The notes beneath the pieces are model-generated. The model made no database searches and was not told the origin of the DNA. It worked only from the letters and a program-made list of their open reading frames with translations. Both the position numbers and the translations under genes were made by a program. From contig JACMKX010000060.1 of the NCBI GenBank assembly GCA_014379905.1, forward strand, positions 1-40,987: a stretch of 40,987 nucleotides of DNA, written 5' to 3'. Of this stretch, positions 8,530 to 17,925 are shown piece by piece. Origin of the DNA: Ferruginibacter sp. GTDB lineage: Bacteria; Bacteroidota; Bacteroidia; Chitinophagales; Chitinophagaceae. The first letter of the stretch is position 1. Each line of letters begins with the position of its first letter.

Positions 8530-8635
8530 GTTTAATTTTTTTAGTGTTAAGGAGTTAAAAATAATATAGTTTTAGCTATATGCAAGCATTTATTCTGTAA
8601 AGTGCGGAATACAACCGGTTAAAAATTTTTTGCAT

Positions 8636-8842
8636 TTAAATAATACTGGAAGCAAATAATAAGCTGGTGATAAAAAGCAACCCTAATCCACCCAAAAACA
8701 TGTAGTCGGCAATCTTCTCCAACAAATCCGATGATTTACTTTCGTTTCGCAAAGCCAGGAAAGAAAAGATGCAGTTACCCATAAACAGTAAGATACAAAT
8801 GATGATGAGTTCATCATAAATAGTATTACGGGTTATGTTCAA
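8636..8842 (-). CDS. small membrane protein of unknown function, start uncertain
   Basis: I do not recognise this family. From a TTG at 8842 it encodes 68 residues with two probable membrane helices (about residues 11-32 and 47-68) separated by a polar loop with RNESKSSDLLEK. There is no ATG at the front. The same frame stays open without a stop for about 32 more codons (to about 8938) and reads as a plausible protein, with PWAIKSRPWFKCSQQ and another hydrophobic segment. The true protein may be longer with an unusual start, or the gene may have lost its start. A TATCTTTG box at 8947-8954 sits right before that extended frame. Confidence 0.5.
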   Translation of the reverse strand: MNITRNTIYDELIIICILLFMGNCIFSFLALRNESKSSDLLEKIADYMFLGGLGLLFITSLLFASSII

Positions 8843-8946
8843 GATATTAAACGATGTTAGCAGGATGAAGCAGATGCCTAAAGGTTGCTGGCTGCATTTA
8901 AACCAGGGGCGACTTTTGATTGCCCAGGGGTTATGATTTTATATAA

Positions 8947-8976
8947 CAAAGATATCTTTTCACGCAACGACGCAAA
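8947..8976 (-). promoter_or_regulatory. possible promoter for the small membrane ORF
   Basis: Minus strand TATCTTTG (8947-8954) matches the -7 consensus exactly, with TTTG at 8973-8976. The spacer is 18 bases, one or two shorter than usual. The -33 half lies inside a CGCAAAG repeat, so the match may be partly coincidental. Confidence 0.35.
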
Positions 8977-8980
8977 GTAA

Positions 8981-9014
8981 AAAAGGCGCAAAGAGGTGTT
9001 ATTTCTTTGCGCCT
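8981..9014 (-). terminator. CGCAAAG-type palindrome acting as pgk terminator
   Basis: The minus strand reads AGGCGCAAAGA (9014-9004), a 9-base loop and TCTTTGCGCCT (8994-8984), then TTTTT. It sits 20 bases after the pgk stop codon. The CGCAAAG unit also occurs at 8971-8977 and in the palindrome at 10260-10319, so this terminator appears to be built from a dispersed repeat. Confidence 0.75.
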
Positions 9015-9034
9015 CCTGTTAATTATAGAAAGTT

Positions 9035-10234
9035 TTATTTCTTTATAGCTGCAATACCCGGCAATTCTTTTCCTTCAAAATATTCCAGTAAGGCGCCGCC
9101 GCCGGTGCTCACATAACTAACTTTGTCTGCCAGGTTGAACTTATTAACTGCTGCCACGCTATCACCACCGCCTACCAGGCTGAAAGCCCCTTTTTCTGTA
9201 GCAGCTGCAATAGCGAGGGCAATTGATTTTGTTCCGTTCTGGAATTTTTCCATTTCAAAAACACCCATCGGGCCGTTCCACAAAATGGTTTTTGATTTAC
9301 CGATCACTTCGCTGAAAATACCAATGGCTTTCGGGCCAATATCAAGCCCCATCCAGCCCTCAGGGATCTGGTCGCTCGGGCAATCTTTTGTATTGGCATC
9401 TGCCGCAAATTTATCTGCAATTACAGATGTTTCCGGTAAATGAATGCTGACATTTTTTTGTTTTGCTTTTTCCAGAATTTCCTTTGCTGTATCCAGGCGA
9501 TCATCTTCACATAATGAGTTACCAATATTTCCGCCCCGGGCTTTCATAAAAGTGTAAGCCATACCGCCCCCTATAATAATATCCGTGGCACGCTCCAGTA
9601 AATTTTCGATGATCAGGATCTTATCACTCACTTTTGCGCCGCCTATAATTGCGGTAAAAGGTTTTTGGGAACCATGCAATACTTTTTCTGCGCTAATCAC
9701 TTCGGCTTCCATTAACAGGCCGAACATTTTTTTATCCTTTTCAAAATAATCAGCGATAACAGCGGTAGATGCATGCGCCCTGTGTGCTGTACCAAACGCA
9801 TCATTTACATACACGTCGCCCAGTTTGCTGAGTTTTTCTGCAAAAGCCTTGTCGCCTTTTTCTTCTTCTTTATAAAAACGGAGGTTTTCCAGCAACAACA
9901 CTTCGCCGGGGCGCAATACCTGCGAAGTAAGCTGGGCCTGTTCGCTGATACAATCATTGGCAAAAAAAACTTTGGTTTCACCACCTAATAATTGATGTAG
10001 GTGCTTTAACAGGTGTTTTAAAGAATATTTATCTTCAGGTCCATCTTTTGGCCGGCCAAAGTGGCTCATTAAAATAACAGCGCCGCCATCATTCAATATT
10101 TTTTTAATGGTGGGGATGGTTGCCGTCATCCTGGTATCGTCGGTGATGTTAAAATTTTCATCCAACGGCACGTTGAAATCCACCCTTACCAATGCTTTTT
10201 CACCGGAGAAATTGTGATTGCTGAATGTTGACAT
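9035..10234 (-). CDS. pgk: phosphoglycerate kinase
   Basis: Cytoplasmic glycolytic enzyme converting 1,3-bisphosphoglycerate and ADP to 3-phosphoglycerate and ATP. The 399-residue length is standard. The N-terminal substrate domain shows RVDFNVPL at 17-24, the SHFGRP motif and the LLENLRFY motif. The C-terminal nucleotide domain shows [14 protein letters not shown] and the glycine-rich [11 protein letters not shown] near the end. It lies 97 bases downstream of gap with a repeat palindrome in between, so both may be transcribed from the gap promoter with partial termination. Confidence 0.98.
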   Translation of the reverse strand: MSTFSNHNFSGEKALVRVDFNVPLDENFNITDDTRMTATIPTIKKILNDGGAVILMSHFGRPKDGPEDKYSLKHLLKHLHQLLGGETKVFFANDCISEQAQLTSQVLRPGEVLLLENLRFYKEEEKGDKAFAEKLSKLGDVYVNDAFGTAHRAHASTAVIADYFEKDKKMFGLLMEAEVISAEKVLHGSQKPFTAIIGGAKVSDKILIIENLLERATDIIIGGGMAYTFMKARGGNIGNSLCEDDRLDTAKEILEKAKQKNVSIHLPETSVIADKFAADANTKDCPSDQIPEGWMGLDIGPKAIGIFSEVIGKSKTILWNGPMGVFEMEKFQNGTKSIALAIAAATEKGAFSLVGGGDSVAAVNKFNLADKVSYVSTGGGALLEYFEGKELPGIAAIKK

Positions 10235-10259
10235 CGTATTTTGATTTTATAAAAAAGAA

Positions 10260-10319
10260 AACCGCAAAGACTCGAAGGCGCAAAGTGAAATATCTTAGCG
10301 TCTCTGCGTCTTTGCGGTT
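10260..10319 (-). repeat. CGCAAAG-type imperfect palindrome between gap and pgk
   Basis: The arms AACCGCAAAGAC (10260-10271) and GTCTTTGCGGTT (10308-10319) are a perfect 12-base inverted repeat. The 36-base loop contains further GCGCAAAG and GCGTCT units. On the minus strand the second arm is followed by TTTTCTTTTTT, so it could act as a leaky terminator after gap. Related fragments with GCGCAGAGA units occur at 11434-11446 and 14160-14205. Confidence 0.75.
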
Positions 10320-10331
10320 AAATATACTTAA

Positions 10332-11345
10332 TTACTTGCTGATCAGTCCTGCGAAATGTTTCACCGTACGAACCAGCTGGCTTACATAGCTCATTTCATT
10401 ATCATACCAGCTTACTGTTTTTACCAGTTGTTTATCTCCTATAATCTGTACTTTGGTTTGAGTTGAATCAAACAAAGAACCGAAGTTGATCCCGATCACA
10501 TCACTGCTTACAATTTCATCTTCGTTGTAACCAAAACTTTCGTTGCTGGCTGCTTTCATGGCTGCGTTCACTTCATCCGCCGTAACTGCTTTCTCTAAAA
10601 TAGAATACAGTTCTGTTACTGATCCTGTGATAACCGGAACACGTTGTGCGCCGCCATCCAGTTTTCCTTTTAATTCCGGCAGAACCAGCCCGATTGCTTT
10701 TGCAGCGCCTGTACTGTTGGGTACAATGTTGGCTGCTGCTGCTCTTGCTCTTCTCAGATCTCCTTTGGGATGAGGAGCATCCAAAGTATTCTGATCGTTG
10801 GTATAAGCATGAATGGTACTCATGATACCAGTGATGATACCAAAATTATCATTCAGTGTTTTAGCCATTGGTGCCAGGCAGTTGGTGGTGCAACTTGCGC
10901 AGCTGATGATGGTTTCGCTTCCATCTAAAATAGCATGGTTAACATTGAATACCACTGTTTTTAAATCGCCGGTAGCCGGGGCAGAGATCACTACTCTTTT
11001 GGCACCTGCGGTTAAATGCGCTTCTGCTTTTGTTTTATCTGTAAAGAAACCGGTGCATTCAATCACTACATCCACATCGTGGCTGCCCCATGGAATTTGC
11101 GCAGGATCTTTTTGAGCATATATTTTTACTTCTTCGCCATTAACGGTAATAGAATTTTCTGTATGATTTACCTCCTGGCCAAACCTGCCCTGGGCGCTAT
11201 CGTATTTTAATAAGTGAGCCAAAACTTCCGGGCTGGTAAGATCGTTGATAGCCACTACCTCCATACCTTCCATATTATAGATCTGGCGAAATACCAAACG
11301 GCCGATACGTCCGAAACCGTTGATGGCAACTTTAACTGTACTCAT
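10332..11345 (-). CDS. gap: glyceraldehyde-3-phosphate dehydrogenase, type I
   Basis: Oxidises and phosphorylates glyceraldehyde 3-phosphate to 1,3-bisphosphoglycerate with NAD+. I start at the ATG at 11345, which puts the NAD-binding motif INGFGRIGR at residues 8-16; the upstream in-frame start adds 13 residues without homology. The aspartate typical of NAD specificity is in AINDL (D35). The catalytic cysteine is C152 in SCASCTTNC. Length of 337 residues is normal. The next gene is pgk, the following step of glycolysis. A TAAATTTG box lies at 11382-11389 without a good -33 partner. Confidence 0.98.
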   Translation of the reverse strand: MSTVKVAINGFGRIGRLVFRQIYNMEGMEVVAINDLTSPEVLAHLLKYDSAQGRFGQEVNHTENSITVNGEEVKIYAQKDPAQIPWGSHDVDVVIECTGFFTDKTKAEAHLTAGAKRVVISAPATGDLKTVVFNVNHAILDGSETIISCASCTTNCLAPMAKTLNDNFGIITGIMSTIHAYTNDQNTLDAPHPKGDLRRARAAAANIVPNSTGAAKAIGLVLPELKGKLDGGAQRVPVITGSVTELYSILEKAVTADEVNAAMKAASNESFGYNEDEIVSSDVIGINFGSLFDSTQTKVQIIGDKQLVKTVSWYDNEMSYVSQLVRTVKHFAGLISK

Positions 11346-11499
11346 AACTGATTGTTTAAAATTTGAATCGTTTTTGCGAGGCAAATTTACGAAGATTAGT
11401 TGATTAGTTAGTTAAGGATATTCATCCAAAGCCCCTGAACGCAGAGTTTTTTGAAAATCGAACTATTTTTCGCACATTGAATTCTAAAATGGGATAGTT

Positions 11500-12357
11500 A
11501 TGAGACCTAAAGTATTTAAAGACTTTTCAGAAGTAGAAGATGATATTCGTAAAAATGCCCCACCAGTAGTATACAAATATCGATCATGGGATGATAAATT
11601 TCATAAAGGTCTATTAAAAAATAAGGTTGTGTGGTTTTCTCACCCGTTTGATCTTAATGACCCATTGGATGTTAGGCCAGAAGCTATATTTGACAATTCA
11701 GAGTTTTATGATGATAGATATTTTAAAAAAATGCTTTTGGGAGCAGATAGTATTTTTCCTGAAATGAGCAAACATCAACGGTTTTTGAAAGCTAAAGCGC
11801 AATGGGAAGAGATTAAGGCAAACCCAGGTATCGTTATTCAAAACATGAAAAACTGGAATTCTAATAGGAATAATTTTGACAGAATTGGTGTTTTTAGTAC
11901 ATGTTCAAGTGGGACAAATATAAAGATGTGGGAAGAATATGGAAACTTTCACAAAGGTTTTTGTATAGGCTTCAAAACAGTAGAATTTTGTCGGAAAATC
12001 AACAGTGGATTCGGCATTGTAAAATATGATGACACCCCATACATGCACAGTTTTCTTGCCGAGTTAGATATCGATTATGATGAAGTTCATAAATTAGACC
12101 CGCTTTATACAAAGAAAAAAATCTGGGTTCATGAACAAGAATTTAGGTTTATAACTGTCGGTATTGGAGAAGATGTTAACAGATTACAGTCATTTGATAA
12201 AGAATCGGTTGAAGAAATAATAATAGGTAATGAAATTAATGGAGAGGATCAACGGATGATAATGAAGAATATAGAGGAGAATTACCCTCCCAACTTACCC
12301 ATATATAAAATAGACAAAAATAATCTTCATTGTTTAGGGAGGATTCGAATTAGGTAA
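11500..12357 (+). CDS. DUF2971 domain protein
   Basis: Function is not established. The 285-residue product carries the DUF2971 hallmarks: YKYRSWDDKF near residue 26, a WFSHPFDLNDPLD segment near residue 46, GVFSTCSSGTNIKMWEEYGNFHKGFCIGF around residues 127-155, and WVHEQEFRF near 210. No signal peptide or membrane helix is visible. It stands alone on the plus strand beside a tRNA-Glu gene, is visibly richer in A+T than its neighbours, and uses many ATA and AGA/AGG codons. These features suggest later acquisition, which is inference. DUF2971 genes are often found scattered in accessory regions. Confidence 0.85.
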   Translation: MRPKVFKDFSEVEDDIRKNAPPVVYKYRSWDDKFHKGLLKNKVVWFSHPFDLNDPLDVRPEAIFDNSEFYDDRYFKKMLLGADSIFPEMSKHQRFLKAKAQWEEIKANPGIVIQNMKNWNSNRNNFDRIGVFSTCSSGTNIKMWEEYGNFHKGFCIGFKTVEFCRKINSGFGIVKYDDTPYMHSFLAELDIDYDEVHKLDPLYTKKKIWVHEQEFRFITVGIGEDVNRLQSFDKESVEEIIIGNEINGEDQRMIMKNIEENYPPNLPIYKIDKNNLHCLGRIRIR

Positions 12358-12388
12358 TAAAAAAAGCCTTTCATTTCTGAAAGGCTTT
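12358..12388 (-). terminator. intrinsic terminator of tRNA-Glu
   Basis: Minus strand AAAGCCTTTC (12388-12379), loop AGAAAT, GAAAGGCTTT (12372-12363) followed by further T residues. It lies immediately after the 3' end of the tRNA. On the plus strand the stem directly follows the DUF2971 stop codon but lacks a T run beyond the stem, so it is best assigned to the tRNA. Confidence 0.85.
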
Positions 12389-12390
12389 AG

Positions 12391-12462
12391 TACCACGTAC
12401 GGGATTCGAACCCGTGATTCCTCCGTGAAAGGGAGGCGTCTTAACCCCTTGACCAACGCGGC
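12391..12462 (-). tRNA. tRNA-Glu (anticodon TTC)
   Basis: The 72-base minus-strand sequence folds as a cloverleaf. The acceptor stem is GCCGCGT with ACGTGGT (two G-U pairs), with discriminator A at 12391. The anticodon stem is CCTCC/GGAGG around the loop CTTTCAC, giving anticodon TTC. The T arm is ACGGG-TTCGAAT-CCCGT. The 3' CCA is not encoded. A consensus promoter lies 18 bases upstream and a terminator directly downstream. Confidence 0.95.
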
Positions 12463-12480
12463 GTTCCGTTTAAAGGACGG

Positions 12481-12512
12481 CAAAGATAATGAGTAGCAGT
12501 TTTAAAGCCAAA
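12481..12512 (-). promoter_or_regulatory. promoter of tRNA-Glu
   Basis: Minus strand TTTG at 12509-12512, a 20-base spacer, and TATCTTTG at 12481-12488: an exact Bacteroidota promoter. The expected start of transcription is about 10 bases before the tRNA 5' end. Confidence 0.85.
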
Positions 12513-12657
12513 ATTTTTTAAAGAAAAATTGATAGTTTTATTAAACATCATATGTAAGGCAGCATTTGGTAAAGCCTGGTGAGCAGCTGTAAATTAAATA
12601 CCAGGGGTTGATGGAAGCTACCAAATACATTTAGCAACCATTTCCAAACCAAAAATA

Positions 12658-13359
12658 TCACCATCCCAGCCACAGCATGCCTGCACCGCAAAGGAGGATG
12701 GTAAAGCCGCCGATAACGTGAATATACCTGGCCAGCTTTTGGGTATTGAAAAAACCTATCCCAACATAACCCAGTGTTACCATGGCTATCATGGTTAACA
12801 GGGTTACAATGGTATATACCGCTATCATCAGCAACATTACGGTCCAGTTATTTTTGGCAGCCGGGAAATAAAGCAGCGGGATCATTGGCTCACAGGGGCC
12901 CAGTAAAAAAATGATGAACATTACCCAGGGTGTCACTTTATGTCGTTCCGCCGGTGCTACCGCTTCGCCATGCCGATGTTCATATACATAGATATCTCTC
13001 CCCTCCGCCACATCAAAATGTTTGTGGGGCCGGTTGCGGAAGGCGCTATAAAACCCCCATATTGTATAAATTATTCCGAAACCCAGCATGGCCCAACCCG
13101 CAAAACTGCCCCTGATGCCTTCTATAAAAGTTATTGTTGATATTGACCAGCCCAATGCGGCTACCCCTAAACCTAGTGCCACCGAGCTAAGGATATGACC
13201 GGTGCCGCAAATGATTGTCCATAAGATGGTTTTGCGGTAAGTCCAGTTGCCGGATCTTGACAATGCCACAAAAGGTAGGTAATGATCCGGCCCGGCAGCC
13301 GTATGCAAAAAAGCAATGCTAATTGCGGTGATTATTAATATAGTGATCTCAGACTGCAT
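12658..13359 (-). CDS. probable nickel permease of the urease cluster (UreH-like membrane protein)
   Basis: A 233-residue integral membrane protein with about six hydrophobic segments. In the first helix the pattern FLHTAAGPDH places H19, D25 and H26 like the H-x4-DH metal signature of NicO/UreH-type Ni/Co carriers. A His-rich loop (about residues 110-140, with RPHKHF and YEHRHGE) could bind Ni2+. The start overlaps the end of ureD by 11 bases, so it is the last gene of the urease operon. Ni uptake for the urease metallocentre is the natural role; this is inference from motif and context. Annotation pipelines may call it a sulfite exporter-like or UreH-like protein. Confidence 0.8.
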   Translation of the reverse strand: MQSEITILIITAISIAFLHTAAGPDHYLPFVALSRSGNWTYRKTILWTIICGTGHILSSVALGLGVAALGWSISTITFIEGIRGSFAGWAMLGFGIIYTIWGFYSAFRNRPHKHFDVAEGRDIYVYEHRHGEAVAPAERHKVTPWVMFIIFLLGPCEPMIPLLYFPAAKNNWTVMLLMIAVYTIVTLLTMIAMVTLGYVGIGFFNTQKLARYIHVIGGFTILLCGAGMLWLGW

Positions 13360-14152
13360 AAGTTGTCTGCGGTTTTAGATTGTCTGAAATTTGATTAGCT
13401 AAGATCGTAAGGCAATCAAACAATTGCTCTGCCTGCTGACCAAGAATCCTGATCATTAATCCATTGAAGGCAGTTTTAGTAACGCCAAAGCTGATGTTTT
13501 CCTGTTTACCCAATTCCATCAATATTTTTTCTTTGATATCATTCACCGGCAAGTCCTGCTTTAAAAATACCATGGTTGCCTGGTGTGTAAATTGTTGTAA
13601 CTGGCCAATGCCCGCCAGCTTCATTTTTGATGGTTGCAGCAGTAAATTTTCTTTCAATACCAACTTTCCCTTGTAAAAAACCGAGGTTCTGCTGTGGTAT
13701 TTTGAAAACAGAAAAACTTCTCCATTTAATTTCCTTCCGCAATTAATGATCTCTCCATAAATAAGGCTGGCATTTTCTTCCAGGTAAATCTTAGCATCCG
13801 AAATAAAGGAAGCATTTTTATGAGGTACAACAGGGTGTGGTATAAACCAAAACGCGGCATTTTTACCAACATGAATAGTAGTAAATTGTTTGGCCTGCTG
13901 CTGCATGGTATAAATGCGTTGGTAAGCCTGGGTATGCAGCCGCAGGGATGCATTTTCGCCTACCTCAATTTTTATAGTATAATCATCAGCCTCCAGTATG
14001 CCCGGTGAGGCACTCATCAACATGAGATGAAGCATGGGCAAACTTTTATCTTCCGTTACATTAGCTACTTTGAAAGGAGGATTGAAAAAACAATTTTCTA
14101 AGATCGTTTTTCCTGATTGTTCATTTACCTGTATTTGAAGTGATGATATCAT
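13349..14152 (-). CDS. ureD: urease accessory protein UreD
   Basis: UreD (called UreH in Helicobacter) scaffolds the UreD-UreF-UreG complex on apo-urease and is thought to guide Ni2+ to the active site. The 267-residue product shows family text including LHTQAYQRIYTMQ near residue 72, FWFIPHPVVPHKNASF near 101 and EIINCGRKLNGEVF near 135. Sequence conservation in this family is generally low. It follows ureG by 72 bases, a gap holding GCAGAGA repeat fragments, and overlaps the permease gene. Confidence 0.93.
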   Translation of the reverse strand: MISSLQIQVNEQSGKTILENCFFNPPFKVANVTEDKSLPMLHLMLMSASPGILEADDYTIKIEVGENASLRLHTQAYQRIYTMQQQAKQFTTIHVGKNAAFWFIPHPVVPHKNASFISDAKIYLEENASLIYGEIINCGRKLNGEVFLFSKYHSRTSVFYKGKLVLKENLLLQPSKMKLAGIGQLQQFTHQATMVFLKQDLPVNDIKEKILMELGKQENISFGVTKTAFNGLMIRILGQQAEQLFDCLTILANQISDNLKPQTTYAV

Positions 14153-14224
14153 ATTTTTTCAGCGCAGAGATAAAAAGAAAAAGAGATGACGCAGAGAAGA
14201 ACGCATTTATCCTGAATCAATTTT

Positions 14225-14863
14225 TTATTTTTTTAAATCGGGTTCATCTATGTTTTCCATTAAAGCATATTTTTTTATCCAGCCAATTACTGCATCCAGT
14301 CCTTCCAATTTCATAAGATCGGTAAAAATAAAAGGGCTACCCTTTCGCATCAGCCTGGCATCTCTCTCCATTACAGCCAGGTCGGCATGGACATAAGGTG
14401 CCAGGTCAATTTTATTAATAACGAGCAGGTCGCTGCGGCAAATGCCTGGCCCTCCTTTGCGTGGAATTTTATCTCCTTCCGCTACATCGATCACAAAAAT
14501 GCTCAGGTCTGCTAATTCGGGACTGAATGTTGCGGATAAATTATCGCCGCCGCTTTCAATAAAAATGACCTGTAAATCCGGAATGCGTACCGCCATTTCT
14601 TCTACGGCTTCCAAATTCATACTGGCATCTTCCCGGATGGCGGTATGCGGGCAGCCGCCGGTTTCTACACCAATAATACGCTCGGCAGGCAGCAAACTAT
14701 TTTTGGTTAAAAATTCTGCATCTTCTTTTGTATAAATATCGTTGGTGATCACTGCCAGGCTGTAATCCTGGCTCATGGCCCTTGACAGGCGTTCTATCAA
14801 AGCTGTTTTGCCAGAACCAACCGGGCCGGCTACACCAATCTTAATATATTTTCTTTCTTCCAT
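14225..14863 (-). CDS. ureG: urease accessory GTPase UreG
   Basis: SIMIBI-class GTPase that delivers Ni2+ during urease maturation. The 212-residue product has the P-loop GPVGSGKT at residues 13-20, the metal-binding motif [11 protein letters not shown] around residues 69-79, [17 protein letters not shown] near 101 and the guanine-specificity motif NKID near 150. Unlike some homologues it has no His-rich N-terminal tail. It is separated from ureF by 59 bases that contain a small GCCGGCAGGCAGG-like repeat fragment. Confidence 0.97.
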   Translation of the reverse strand: MEERKYIKIGVAGPVGSGKTALIERLSRAMSQDYSLAVITNDIYTKEDAEFLTKNSLLPAERIIGVETGGCPHTAIREDASMNLEAVEEMAVRIPDLQVIFIESGGDNLSATFSPELADLSIFVIDVAEGDKIPRKGGPGICRSDLLVINKIDLAPYVHADLAVMERDARLMRKGSPFIFTDLMKLEGLDAVIGWIKKYALMENIDEPDLKK

Positions 14864-14922
14864 TTTATTATTTGTTTACTTCCTTAAGCTTGCCGGCAGG
14901 CAGGCTCCCCATGTCAAAGTGC

Positions 14923-15609
14923 TTAGCTCATGTATAGTCTTGTGTACAATTGTTCGTGCTGCATTTGTGCAATATCAAAACCGGCACAGCAAATGCCGAT
15001 CATTTCTTTATCAGGATAAACAGCTGCTTCCACCAATTCCTGTAACAAAGGTTGAATTGAATGTAATATTTGCTGACCTTGCTGCTGACCCAGCGGTATT
15101 AATTTTACACAATTAGTTACGAAACCAACAGCTGCATTGTAAAAAAAACCGGTGAGCATTTCATTTTTGGGAATGTCCATCGTTGCCGCACAAATACCAA
15201 ATACAACCGGGTAATGCCCCGTTGCTTTTTTCTGTAAAACATCTTCGTGATATTTTGCAATGACAGGATGATCATTAACCGGTGAAAATATTTTTAATAA
15301 CCTGTTGCCCATTTTTATACCGGCCTGCCGCATTTCTTCAGGAATTTTTATAGCGTTGCATTCTTCATCCAACGCCAACAGGCCTTCATAATCCTTGTTT
15401 ACAAAAGCATCAAAAGCCAGGGAGGCAAATGCCGCATCGGTAAATTTTACATTCGTGCTGAGCATTTCTGTTACAAATTTTTCTGCAGTAACTACATCAT
15501 GTACTGTTCCCTGTTGCACAAAAGTTTCCAGTCCTGCAGAATGTGCATACCCTCCTATAGGTAGAGTAGGATCACTTAAATGCAATAAGTTGAATAATGC
15601 TGCACTCAT
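14923..15609 (-). CDS. ureF: urease accessory protein UreF
   Basis: UreF acts with UreD and UreG in assembly of the Ni metallocentre and modulates the GTPase of UreG. The 228-residue all-helical protein has the family opening HLSDPTLPIGGYAHSAGLE at about residues 10-28 and a YNAAVGFVTNCVKLIPLGQ segment near the C-terminal third. The start codon overlaps the ureE stop by 4 bases (ATGA arrangement), which indicates translational coupling. Confidence 0.95.
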   Translation of the reverse strand: MSAALFNLLHLSDPTLPIGGYAHSAGLETFVQQGTVHDVVTAEKFVTEMLSTNVKFTDAAFASLAFDAFVNKDYEGLLALDEECNAIKIPEEMRQAGIKMGNRLLKIFSPVNDHPVIAKYHEDVLQKKATGHYPVVFGICAATMDIPKNEMLTGFFYNAAVGFVTNCVKLIPLGQQQGQQILHSIQPLLQELVEAAVYPDKEMIGICCAGFDIAQMQHEQLYTRLYMS

Positions 15610-16106
15610 TTTTTATCTGTTGTTAGTTTCATGATTTTACTAAACAGGGTTTCACCGCTGCCGATGCTATGGGGGGAAACGGTTGTACGTAAAGGATGTT
15701 GTAGCTTTCTATTTTCAATACATATTTTATACCCTGATGCCAAAAGGTATTTATAAAAAGCCGCTTCATACGGAACCAGCAATGCATCCTGCTCAAAAAA
15801 TAAGGGCAAATGTTTATTGCCGATTTCATAACAGATGGATGCCATTTCAAACATATCGGATGGCTTAATAACAATTGCTTCGGCAGGAAAGATATCAATT
15901 ACAATAGTAGTTGTTTCATCCTGGTATAAAATATCCCCCGTTTCAAAAGCAGGATTTTCATTTAAAAAACGCAGGCTTATATTTTTACCGGAAACGGTTT
16001 GTTGGTGTAAAATTCGTTTGTTGGTTTCATACCAATAAAGCCAAACGATGTCTATGCCATCGCCCGATAAATTATCCAGTTTGCCAAGTTTCTTACTAAT
16101 GATCAT
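15606..16106 (-). CDS. ureE: urease accessory protein UreE
   Basis: Nickel metallochaperone of urease maturation. The 166-residue product shows the conserved EIGNKHLPLFF motif with the Ni-binding histidine at H99, followed by PYEAAFYKYLLASGY. The C-terminus lacks the poly-His tail of Klebsiella UreE. It also carries residue stretches typical of the N-terminal peptide-binding domain. It lies 65 bases after ureC and is coupled to ureF. Confidence 0.93.
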   Translation of the reverse strand: MIISKKLGKLDNLSGDGIDIVWLYWYETNKRILHQQTVSGKNISLRFLNENPAFETGDILYQDETTTIVIDIFPAEAIVIKPSDMFEMASICYEIGNKHLPLFFEQDALLVPYEAAFYKYLLASGYKICIENRKLQHPLRTTVSPHSIGSGETLFSKIMKLTTDKK

Positions 16107-16171
16107 TTTAATCTTTTTACCCGCCGTGGAAACAGAAGGCTTTCCTGCGATTGCTGTATAGTTGCTATTAC

Positions 16172-17893
16172 TCAGAATAAAAAATACCGCTGCGCCAAAG
16201 GCAGTTCGGCCAAAGGTTCACAGGTAATATGTTCGCCATCCACCGATACTTTATAAGTTTCAGCATCTACCTCAATATAGGGTGTAGCATCATTGTGGAT
16301 GAGGTCTTTTTTAGAAATATTGCGGCAGTTCTTTACCGGCAATACTATTTTCTGTAACCCATAATTATTCACCGTATTATTTTCCAGTGATACCTGCGAT
16401 ACAAAACTGATACAGGTTTGATGCAAGGCTGATCCATAAGCGCCAAACATATGCCTGTACAATACAGGTTGCGGTGTTGGAATAGATGCGTTGGGATCGC
16501 CCATAGCAGCGCCGATTATCATTCCACCTTTAATGATCATTTGCGGCTTTACGCCAAAGAAAGCAGGTTTCCATAAAACAATATCTGCCAGTTTTCCAGG
16601 CTCTATTGAACCAACATGTTCCGCAATACCATGAGATATGGAAGGGTTGATCGTATATTTTGCTATGTATCTTTTTATCCGGTAGTTATCATTTTCTTTA
16701 CCAGCGTCTTCAGCCAGCTCCCCTCTTTGCAATTTCATTTTATGAGCGGTTTGCCAGGTTCTTGTTATCACTTCTGCTACCCTGCCCATGGCCTGGCTAT
16801 CGCTGCTCATCATGCTAAATACGCCCATATCATGGAGAATGTCTTCGGCAGCAATAGTTTCCGGGCGAATACGGCTATCAGCAAAAGCCACATCTTCCGG
16901 TACCGATTTATCTAAATGATGACAAACCATCAGCATGTCCAAATGTTCATCAATCGTATTTACTGTAAACGGTCTTGTTGGATTGGTAGACGAAGGAAGC
17001 ACATTGGGATACATAGCCGCCTTAATAATATCCGGCGCATGCCCGCCGCCGGCGCCTTCTGTATGAAAGGTATGGATCACTCTTCCGTTGATGGCATTGA
17101 TGGTATCTTCTAAAAATCCCCCTTCGTTTAAAGTGTCGGTATGGATGGCTACCTGTACATCGTATTTGTCTGCTGTTATTAAAGAAGCATCAATCACTGC
17201 TGCGGTGCTTCCCCAGTCTTCGTGAATTTTTAATCCCAGGGCGCCTGCTTCAACCTGTTCTTCGAGGGCTTTCAAAGAAGCGCTGTTGCCTTTGCCGAAA
17301 AAACCGAGGTTCATAGGAAAGTCATCTGCTGCCTGCAACATTTTTTTTATATTCCAGGCGCCGGGTGTTACAGTGGTGGCGTTGGTTCCATCTGCAGGAC
17401 CTGTACCACCACCAATCATGGTAGTGATGCCACTGAACAAGGCATGATCAATTTGTTGCGGGCAAATAAAATGTATATGCGTATCCACTCCGCCGGCCGT
17501 GGCTATCATACCTGCTCCGCCATGTACTTCGGTACTGGCCCCAATAATCATATTGGGTGTTACCCCATCCATGGTATCAGGATTGCCGGCCTTGCCCACT
17601 CCAGCAATTTTTCCATCTTTGATGCCAATATCTCCTTTTACAATTCCCCAGTGATCGATGATCATTACGCTGGTAATCACAAAGTCTAATACACCCTCCT
17701 CTCTCAAAGCTGTAGCAGACTGCGCCATGCCATCCCGAACCGTTTTGCCGCCGCCAAATTTTGCTTCTTCTCCATAAACGGCAAAATCCTTTTCAATTTC
17801 CATGATGAGATTCGTATCTCCAAGTCTCACCCTGTCGCCAGTGGTGGGGCCAAACATATTAGCATACTTAATTTTATTGATCTGCAAACTCAT
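16172..17893 (-). CDS. ureC: urease alpha subunit (catalytic)
   Basis: Catalytic subunit that hydrolyses urea to ammonia and carbamate at a di-nickel centre. All expected active-site residues are present with a constant offset of +5 from the Klebsiella numbering: H139, H141, carbamylated K222 (in GLKIHEDW), H251, H277 and D365 as ligands, and C324-H325 in the mobile flap (VCHHLD). Length of 573 residues is standard. It is separated from ureB by an unusual 177-base gap full of GTGAAC repeats, while the other urease genes are tightly packed. Confidence 0.99.
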   Translation of the reverse strand: MSLQINKIKYANMFGPTTGDRVRLGDTNLIMEIEKDFAVYGEEAKFGGGKTVRDGMAQSATALREEGVLDFVITSVMIIDHWGIVKGDIGIKDGKIAGVGKAGNPDTMDGVTPNMIIGASTEVHGGAGMIATAGGVDTHIHFICPQQIDHALFSGITTMIGGGTGPADGTNATTVTPGAWNIKKMLQAADDFPMNLGFFGKGNSASLKALEEQVEAGALGLKIHEDWGSTAAVIDASLITADKYDVQVAIHTDTLNEGGFLEDTINAINGRVIHTFHTEGAGGGHAPDIIKAAMYPNVLPSSTNPTRPFTVNTIDEHLDMLMVCHHLDKSVPEDVAFADSRIRPETIAAEDILHDMGVFSMMSSDSQAMGRVAEVITRTWQTAHKMKLQRGELAEDAGKENDNYRIKRYIAKYTINPSISHGIAEHVGSIEPGKLADIVLWKPAFFGVKPQMIIKGGMIIGAAMGDPNASIPTPQPVLYRHMFGAYGSALHQTCISFVSQVSLENNTVNNYGLQKIVLPVKNCRNISKKDLIHNDATPYIEVDAETYKVSVDGEHITCEPLAELPLAQRYFLF

Positions 17894-17925
17894 ATCGATA
17901 ACCGTTTAAAATTATTTACAAAAGC

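Noticed and set aside
11382..11389. TAAATTTG as the gap promoter
   Set aside because: The -7 box matches but nothing like TTTG is found 19-20 bases upstream; kept only as a remark.
12341..12410. Possible att direct repeat (GGATTCGAA) shared by the DUF2971 3' end and the tRNA-Glu T-loop
   Set aside because: Only 9 bases, no integrase, and no second copy on the other side of the gene.
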